64,000 bases of DNA from Isoetes taiwanensis (Eukaryota; Streptophyta; Lycopodiopsida; Isoetales; Isoetaceae). Numbering within the stretch: the first letter of the stretch is position 1; every line of letters begins with the position of its first letter. A model generated the notes under the pieces. It did no database searches, was not told where the DNA came from, and saw only the letters and a program-made list of their open reading frames with translations. Positions 55,757 through 64,000 of the stretch are shown here, piece by piece. The position numbers and the translations under genes are program-made. The stretch lies in contig JAJEKV010000110.1 of the NCBI GenBank assembly GCA_021234155.1, positions 1,892,338 to 1,956,337 of the forward strand. The letters run 5' to 3'.

Positions 55757-58460
55757 TTTTTATGTATATAATTCTCACATTTGTTTTATTAAATTTCTTT
55801 GTGCATTCTCCATCATTTATTTATTTCACTTTGAAGCTTTGTTTGCTTTATATCCACAGCTTTTTGTTACTTGGTACCTTAACATATTCTTATTTCCTCT
55901 TCTAACCTTTATCCTATTTTAGATTTTTCCCTTTTTGCTTTGTTTTCCTTTTTTCCTTTATTTTGCTTGAACACCATTAGTTTAGGGTTTGTTGTTCCTT
56001 CCACGACTTAATCAGTGTGGTGTGCTTTCCATTTGGTTTTGCCTTTTAGGCACATTTGTAATTTGGTTTATGGGAAGGAAGAAAGGTGGCTTGAGCGAGC
56101 CACCATTGCTAGAACTGCGGCAAAGAAAAAGATGCATTTGAAAGGGGAGGAAAATTTGTCGATTTTCATAAACCTACAAAGCGAGGTTTATCCCTACTAC
56201 CAAAGATTTCTACCTTTTAGGATCTTGAAGGTAGGGGCAGCTCACAGGTTAATTTGCACAAATCCACAATACCCAAATTATTTGGATCACATTCTTTCTT
56301 TATTCAAATGGCGGTTATATGCGATATTGTGGTTGACTCACGGAGTCCACTGCTAATCACAGTTGTTGCTCTAATGAAAGCAGGTGGCCGCACATGATCC
56401 CTCCTCGGAGTTTTGTACTGTTGTTTTCCTTTGTTTTGATCTGCATGGCCAATTTATGACAGTAAACTCTTACCTATTCCTAACCTTCTTGTTCTTCTTT
56501 GGTTTTCTATTTGCGATTTGTTCTCATGTATCTGGGATCCTTGCTTACATTTCATTTTTTCTTCTATACCATCAAGCTATTTATAATCTTTTCTTCTTCA
56601 CCCTTAGTCGTTTGTTTTTTAGATTTGGCTTCTATTTCCTTTGTTCCCAAAAGATGCCCCTTTACTTAATTTTGTTGGTTTTCTTTGTGTGTTTATTACT
56701 TGAGTTCTCTTTTTTACCTTTCACCTTTCTTATGATCTGGCAAAATTAAGTAATTTCCTTTGTATAATATCCGACTGGTGTTTCCTCTTTGGTTCATTTG
56801 CATTTACTTTGTTTTCTTTTGTGAAAATCTCTTTATTTTTCCTATTCCTTCTCATTGGATTTGTCTTAACTGGATTTGTGTGCCATGTTTATTTTGTCTT
56901 AAACTCTAATAATTTGTCTATATTCCTATATAATTAGGACTACACTATTATACATAGATGCATACATTTATTACCTTTAACTTATAACTTTCACCAAATA
57001 AAAGCATAAATTTCTGCTTGGACACGTATAATAAGTTCCTCTTTGGTTATTGCATTGTTGCAAGGATACTTTTTGCTTTTTAAGAGCTTCTTTGCTAGCT
57101 TCATTTCTTACATGTAATTGGTAGGATAAAAGCAGGTTATTAGCTCCCTAGTCTTAAAGAATAGAGGTTTTAGCCAACCATTCCATATTCTTATTCGCAG
57201 TTTCATCTTCAATTGGAACTATTCTTGATACTTAGGTTTCTTTGTGTTTTGTGTGAGTTGCTTCTCTTTTTACGCTTTACCTTTCTTATGATGTTGCTGA
57301 AATTCATTATTTCACATATATCCGGCTATTTTGTTTCTTCTTTGGTTATTTTACTTTGTTTTCCTATTCCTTCTCATTAAGTTGTCTTAACTAGGACATA
57401 CATGGTTATCTTGTCTTGACTCTAATAATTTATACATATTCCTATTTAATTAAGTTATATTATACCTTAGTGCATACATTCATTACCTTTAACTTATAAC
57501 TTTTGTACTAAGTTTTTGTGAACGAAGTGATAGGGTTTTGATCCATTAACTACACATTACCCGGTGAACAACCATTCTAATGCTTGTTTAAATGTCTTGT
57601 AGTGCAGTGTAGAGATGAACTTTCAAACATTTACTTGGTGTTTTTGGGCCATTGAAGTTCTTTGGTTTACACTCAAATCAATATAAGTGGGTGTTCTTTG
57701 GGAAGACTTACGATATTTCTCTCTTGGTCATACTCCTAAATACTTGTTTTAACTTCATTCTATTTATTTTGGGATCTATTTGGCTATGACTTGGGACTGC
57801 TTTACCCATCTTATAGAAAGTTTATCTTCATACTTGTATGTTTGTAACCGTTGACATGTTTTTCTTGTCTTTTATCCATGGATCTTTTTCAAATTTTTTT
57901 TTTTTGTCTATAACTTTAGTGTGGGATTGGCTGCTATGCTTTCTTTCTTCTGTTGTTTTTGTCCTATTTTTACTTTGGTCTATACTTTCTCTTTTTCATC
58001 TTTCTATCTTCTTTTGTGTTAGTCTTTTCTTATCTCGTGTATTCCCTGGTCTATGCTTTTTCTTTCTATTTCGTTTTTCCTTTGTTTTAAGACAGAACTT
58101 ATTTTTCCTCTTCTTTTCCTTTATATACATGTTCTACTTGTCTATTTTGTTATTCTCTCTTGTCTTGATCTCTTTAGCATGGTACCGTTAAGTTTTCGGT
58201 TGTCTTCTTCAAGACTTTATCTTTTCTTTATCTTTGGTTTCTGCATTTTTTGAAGTATTTGTTAAATAATGGTTTCTACAAGTTCGATTTTATCTCTTAT
58301 GGTAGTTTGATTTGCAATTCCTTTAGTCATATAGATCCTTTTCAAGGCTTAGATAGGTGGCTTTATATATTCTATCTAGGGTTGCTCTTTTATGGACTTT
58401 TCATTTCAAAGGGATGTCCCCAGTCTTATAAGTCTGTTGCTTGTGTGAACTTTGTTTAAT
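55757..58460 (+). mobile_element. Copy E: partial 5' segment of the RT element
   Basis: Matches copy B from about 40335 to 43125: leader with TTTAGGGTTT at 55980, exon 1 from 56070 (frame broken) and almost the whole intron. It stops just before the exon 2 acceptor. The right edge of the array at about 58460 again carries TTTAGGGTTT. The long ORF at 57838-58191 is only T-rich intron read through. Confidence 0.85.
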
Positions 58461-61400
58461 TTAGGGTTTTTTGCAATTTTTGTGTGAAATATGACCTCAT
58501 CTGTGAACAGTGAGAGCGCGTTTGAAGAATTAGGTAATCTGATCCTTATATGCATTTGGAAATCCTAACATATAGCCATATGGCCGCATGCAATAATCCC
58601 CACACCAAGTATCCATCAATATGCAGTGCTGAAGTGCATGGATTAGCGGGCACTAGACAATGGAGATTGTAGAAGTGGTTTATGTAGACAAATTTAAATG
58701 ACTAGGAATATAAGTAATTTTTGGACCTTGGTTATTGTTGATGCGCTATATCTTAGTTGTGTTGTTGTTGCTCCTTTGAAAATCTATGATTTATTCTTTT
58801 TTGTTTTAGGTCGTTGCTCCCAATTGCTAGGAACTCCCAATTTACGGAACGGCGGTTTTATTCAATCATGCAACATCCTCGAAAGTAGTTTGCGATGTAC
58901 AAAAGGCCAAACTTTCTCTCGGGACTGACAAAGAAGTTTGCTACAATATTTTCCTAATGACTCATGGCAATGGGTGCTATTGACTTTTGTATATTACAAT
59001 AGAGGAAGCTCTTACATTATTAACGACGACGTTTTTGTTTATAGCAGAGACAATTAAGCCAAGGATATTAGAAGTTTAAGTCATTACAAAGGATTGAGCG
59101 ATTCCCGGATAAGACATTTTGCACATCAACGCTAAGGCATTTTCTAGATTCTAACAATTGGGACTTATGGTGTGTGTTTCTTTTACTACATTGTCGATAT
59201 GATATTCTGTTAGTATATACTAAATTCTAGATTACTTGAATACTTTACTTGATAAAACTTGTATTAAAAGTTTTGTAGTTCTATATCTTGCAAGATAGGT
59301 AAGTTGCAGAGTTCTATGTCTTCCCTAAACTGGCATCCTCTAGGTTCATGTAAGGATAAGGGAAGGAGGAATGGGTTATATCACATAAATGGTTTGCATT
59401 TTTAGCCCAGAGGCAATTCTATACTCAATATATCATGTAATAAATGAACCCGAGAACTGTCTAGCACTTAAAACTTCCATGCTAAGGCTTGAAAGGTGAC
59501 TGATTCTCCTCACCTATCCATTTAGGTCATAGGATGCTCTCACAGAAGCGGCATAAAATTATATTATAAACTGCTGCAGAAGTAATCGCGAAAAGATGAG
59601 AACAAATAAAGCCGGCCCTCACTTGCAATCTTGGTTACCTTACATTTGGACTACATGGGTGCAAATGTGGAACAACGAAAATGTTAAGCCTTGAATTTTT
59701 ATTGTGACTTTTTCATGGCAAATAACAATTGCTGAGGAAGGAAGGAAGGAAGGAAATTTTAGCGATCAGGGCAATGGGTTATGGAATATCTGAGAAGATA
59801 GGGGAAAAAGCGGGCCCCGAAACTTCGGGGGCCAAACCCGTGACCAAACCAAAAGGCGGAAGCCAAAATCAAGCGTGGGGACTAGCCCGATTACCACGAA
59901 CTTCGGGGACGCTATGCCGTAGCAAATGTAATGCTAAAATAAAACAAAAGGGCCTAAGCCCAAAGCGAGGCTTCGAGTTAAACCAACTTCTACGAGACAT
60001 TGCCCATGGATCAAGTGGCGGTGATCCGGGGTAATGACACGGCCTCACCTCTATACACAACCCGCCTACAGTGCGAGGCGAGCCTGGACTTCGACATAAT
60101 TCATCCTTCGGTCGGAAGGCTGTCTTTGGGGTAAGGTCTTCACAGACGGAGAAGGAGATCCGCACGAAGTGATTGCCATGGCGGAGGATGTGCGGACAAG
60201 GCATCCCTAAGCCCGACTAGTAAATGGCGAAGTGAGGCCGTCTTGCTCAACTAACTTCGGCGGCCAGAAGGAATGCCATACGCTACGTGCATCACCTCAG
60301 CGAAAAGCAGGTCCCTCCCAATTTTGTCGCAGGGAGTGTCACTTGCTTCTTCAAACCCACAATCTCGTGGGATTGGGGGCTAAGGGTATCTTTGTGGTAG
60401 GGCCGGGGCAGCAGCGGGACACAATGCTGATGGGCAAACAATCCTGGGATGGCTGTGTGGGCATAGGTGTAGGCCATCATCGGCTGGGGCGTAGCATCCA
60501 TGCTCAGGCAGCTAACCACAATGGGAATACAGGTGTACCTTCTTTGTCTTTACTTGGCCCAGGAATCATATCTATGGCTATGCTTCTGTAACATCTCTAA
60601 AAATTTGGACCCAGCTTCCCACAGAACAGCCCAGTAGGTATTCACAGCCAGAGTGTGGTATGATTGGGTGGAGGATCCCGGAGCCAACAAATGACAGATG
60701 GGACTGATGGATCAGAATAATCACAGTCAAGGCTGCGGCCAAAGATGCATCCGGAGCGGTGCCGTAATGTCTGGAGTGTGCCCGATTATAAGTATTTGGG
60801 GCCCAAAGGATGGCTGAAGATATGGCTGTCATAAAGGTCATAGGGCCTATTCAAGACCGGCCTAGAGCTGACCCTAATGAGGTTCTTTTCTTTAAGGTGC
60901 TCACGGCCCATGCGCTTGATCTTACGAGCCATTCTAATGAGTGGTGAGGATGAGAGAAGCGGTCTACAGGGGACGGTGCAAATCGAACCTAAGTGACCTT
61001 GGATGCAAAGCGAATCGAGAAGGCAAAACAAGGGACAACACAACAAAATTAGCCTAAGGAGTTCTGAGAAGATGACAAGCTGAATGTGAAGTGGAGAGTC
61101 AGAGCTTCTCAAGAAAAGAAATCAGCGAACAACAAGGATGAAGCGGGGCGCTTAACGGCAAATACGGAAGCAATCCAAAATAAGAATAACACACAATCCA
61201 AAACTGATTACAGCGGGGGCCAAATCAAGTTAGAGGGCGGCTTCGTTTAGGTTGAGGGCTTTCTTGTAGGACTGCTGATTCTTATGAAGAGGGCAATTCA
61301 TGAACCATAGATAAGCGAGGCCCCGTCAGTTGCCCACTGGTACATTGCTGCTGCTCGGCGTGATGTCACACTTCTATGGCTAGATCGCGGCTGGCTCTAT

Positions 61401-64000
61401 GGCAGGTGCTATCCCCCTCACAATACTCGGGGAAGTGGGCTAGGTGAAGCAGAGACCCCATCATGTCTTTGGCGCCAATTTAGCCCGATCTCCACACAAT
61501 TTGGATGCTAGACCGCTGATTCCCCACAAATCACATTGTGGCTGAATCCTCAGGACGATGAAATGATTAAGAAGATAAGTAGTTTCTCTTGTAGTTGAAC
61601 CCAACTCACGGATACACTTGCAAAGGAGTGCCAAATGTGGAGCGAAAATGTAAGCCTTGAATTTTGTTAGCTGACTTTTTGCATAATGAATAATAATTCT
61701 TGAGGCTTGTTTAAGAAGATAGAGAAGTAGTTTCTCTTGGCTTAGTTGGTAACTCAGGATACACTTACAGCGTCCTTACATTGAAACTATGCAGGCATTA
61801 AATCCACCTTGCAAACTATATACTAAACCATCTTAAAATCTTTGGATTTACCTTTTTATTCTTTCTTTATACATATAGCTCCACTAAGCTTGTTACCAAA
61901 TCTAGTTTATGATCTTTTACTAAGGAATTGTCTACAATAAAATATGAGCTACAAATAACTTCGTAAATATAAAAGTAGGATATGCAAAGATAACCTCCTA
62001 AAACATTTATTACCTAGATTTAGTAGTACCAATGAGTTGAAGAAAGAAAGGGCATTGAGGAGCTCAAAATATGGGATGTTTTATATAGATCACGGGCGTC
62101 TGACAGAACTGCACATGTTTCACATATAGTCAGCGATTTACCCAAAGAACCATGTCATCAAATATACATGCATAGAAGGAAGGAAGGAAGAGGTATATTT
62201 TGAAAATTACGGAGACCAAGCGCTTTATGAGGCAGTTTGGTGTTGGCCTGAGAAGTTTCAAACCTAGAAATAAAACCACTGAAACCACAGCCACAATGTG
62301 TCTCTACCCTTTGGATGAAAAACCCCGTGTGGGAGGAACATAAAGCAAGCTAACATCGAGAACTTCGAGACAAATGAGAAAAGCGGATGTATTAGCATGG
62401 CAAGCTCCTTTTAACACCAATAGCAAATCCTCAGCCATTTAAAAAACTATTTGACGGGTTCAATATGTCACGCAACCACGATTTAACATGATAATAAAAG
62501 CTTTATGATGATTCCCATTATAGCTGACAATGTAGATAAAAAAGCGAGCGATGAACACGAATGTATAATGTACCTTTTTATTTCATACTTGCGTAGATGA
62601 TATCTAATTGCTTAAGCAAGAAGAATATGTTTGACCTACATCAGAAAACAAAGATGAGAAACAAATCTACATGAGATAGAGAAACAAAACAAAGTGCGAG
62701 AGAAAACCTCTAGCTCTTACTTCAAGCGATTAATCTCCAACAAAATTAGTTGTAAAAGGCAAGATATCTGAACTAATTTACAACAAATATGGGAATAAAA
62801 AACCAATCAAATACTTGAGTAGGGCTTTTGCATTTCATTATTGGCAAGATCTCATATGTGATCTCAAAAGACAACCATCCAGACTCTATATGGAAGCGTG
62901 TGTGTGGGATGCGGGGAAAAACGGGATGCCATTCGGAAATGTGGAGGCTACATTTTGAGCAATTTGGATGCCAAAGAACCAATTCCAAATGCAAGTATGG
63001 CACCGGCCTTTACAGCGGTACGCGAAGTTATACATCCCATAACTACGAGCACATAGCAAAACATTTTAACGCCATTGCTCAAAAGCAGCGAGCTCAACAA
63101 AGATAAAAGGACATATTGCATTACCAGCCATTTCTTAGATTTGATGGAAGGCAATAGCCGAGATAATAATTATCCTTGCAAAATTACCTCTACCATGCAA
63201 GATGGATCTGTTGCAACCAGGGGAAGCTTAAAGTGATTCGCCAAAAGATTGAAGAGGAAACCACATTTGTCAGGACCCTTCAGAGTTTTAGCACTCTAGC
63301 TTAGAAGATTGGATGGACATTTAAAATCATCTGATGAAGAGTAATAGGTAGAAGGAATAGGCGCAATAGAAGCGGGGACTTCTACACTTCTTTGCTACAC
63401 ACATTGCTCATGCAATTTAGGTAAGATTTAATGTAAGATTTAAGCCCATTGATTTAGCGAGCACCCCTTAGTTTTCTCGGAGGGGAGAGGTATCACGTAA
63501 ACAACGGGGAGACTTTTCCTCACAGTTCTGTTTTGTTTTAGTCAGGTAGGAAACTTTTGTTGTTGTGAGGGCTTAAGCTGGCCAGCATACTTATTTACAT
63601 TCAAAAAGGACTTTACTATTGTTTACAATCCAAAATTTCATTAAGGTCAAATTCAATTTCAATTAAAGCGGATTTACTCTAGTTTACGCAGCCTGTACAC
63701 GCATGACGGAGATGAAGGATACATTACCACAAGACCTACACATTGCAGAGATCTAACCCCTCCAAACCATTTGCAAGCAGTTCCAGCTTTTAGCGAGACC
63801 AAAAGCGAGAGGATTTTTTGCATTCCACGAGGGCTTCTCAGAACATCGCGGTGTTGGTGTGAGGTTTTTCAGCGGTAGCGCCAATATACGTGTCACAATT
63901 TCGAGGTCTTAACACAAATGGAATACTCCTGTGCTCCTGGGTATAAACTCCCCATATCCATCCCGTGCTCTGGAAACTTGCTCACTTCATTCTCAAAGAG
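58461..64000. other. Repeat-bearing region with no gene I can support
   Basis: 58.5-59.6 kb is AT-rich. 59.8-61.5 kb is more GC-rich, has short overlapping ORFs on both strands (for example 59729-60034 plus, 59869-60204 minus) and is bracketed by a 75-bp direct repeat, so it is probably a small decayed retroelement. 61.7-64.0 kb is AT-rich. A minus-strand ORF at 62948-63154 with a hydrophobic stretch and sequence near the right edge might belong to a gene beyond the window, but no family is recognisable. GGAA runs lie at 59738-59753 and 62175-62190. Confidence 0.45.
59662..61705. repeat. Direct repeat pair (about 59662-59736 and 61632-61705) bracketing a 2-kb segment
   Basis: Both copies read CAAATGTGGA...CGAAAATGT(T)AAGCCTTGAATTTT...GACTTTTT...AATAATTCTTGAGG or close variants. 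A second direct repeat (about 61568-61625 and 61711-61770, with AGTAGTTTCTCTTG and GGATACACTT) overlaps the right one. The arrangement suggests a non-autonomous element with short terminal direct repeats, or the remains of nested insertions. No primer site is seen. Confidence 0.55.

Noticed and set aside
40321-58460. Hammerhead ribozymes, which many Penelope-like elements carry
   Set aside because: I looked for a CTGATGA core paired with GAAAC near unit borders. The nearest, CTGATGC at about 47253, lacks the core and is not kept in copy D.
62773-63154. Minus-strand ORFs, one with MGCITSR and a hydrophobic stretch
   Set aside because: No family match, no splice context I can defend, and equally open reading on the plus strand.
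1-64000. CRISPR arrays, operons or bacterial features
   Set aside because: The window is eukaryotic, with spliced genes and plant retrotransposons; the tandem repeats seen have no spacer structure.

Overview
The window is nuclear DNA of a land plant (streptophyte). It begins inside a spliced MSH2 gene with short GT-AG introns. It also holds an intact plant-type F-box gene, a broken UPF0496 gene and plant LTR retrotransposons of the Ty3 type. I cannot name the species or lineage. Only two host genes look functional, MSH2 (3' part only) and the F-box gene. Nearly everything else is transposable-element sequence, much of it nested and decayed.

Layout. 1-2.3 kb: last eight exons of MSH2. 2.9-5.3 kb: 5'-truncated LINE, minus strand. 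5.3-11.9 kb: Ty3 element I, minus strand, interrupted by a 4,034-bp terminal-inverted-repeat (TIR) transposon at 6889-10922; removing it with one 4-bp target duplication restores the integrase reading frame. 11.9-15.0 kb: the 5' end of a second LTR retrotransposon, plus strand, with a 1.55-kb LTR, an initiator-Met-tRNA primer site, twin hairpins and an ORF that opens with the first nine residues of histone H3. 15-17.8 kb: decayed DNA with hAT-like traces. 17.8-27.8 kb: Ty3 element II, minus strand, with a long extra 3' ORF. 28.1-29.1 kb: hAT-type transposase pseudogene. 29.6-30.8 kb: F-box gene. 31.1-31.5 kb: UPF0496 pseudogene.

36.1-58.5 kb is the most unusual part. It is an array of copies of one retroelement whose gene has three exons (108, about 515 and about 678 codons). 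Exon 3 encodes a reverse transcriptase of the Penelope/telomerase-like sort (D-I-T-K-C-Y, G-I-P-M-G, Y-I-D-D-L), with no recognisable endonuclease. Exons 1 and 2 encode parts I do not recognise. Copy B (40.3-47.3 kb) is open throughout. Copy A (36.1-38.1 kb) has exon 2 flipped between perfect 48-bp inverted repeats. Copies C, D and E (47.3-58.5 kb) match B segment by segment but are full of small indels and of a recurrent CTG-to-ACG change, which looks more like uncorrected sequencing error at methylated CHG sites than natural decay. Retained introns and head-to-tail partial copies are both known traits of Penelope-like elements.

58.5-64 kb shows repeats but no gene I can support.
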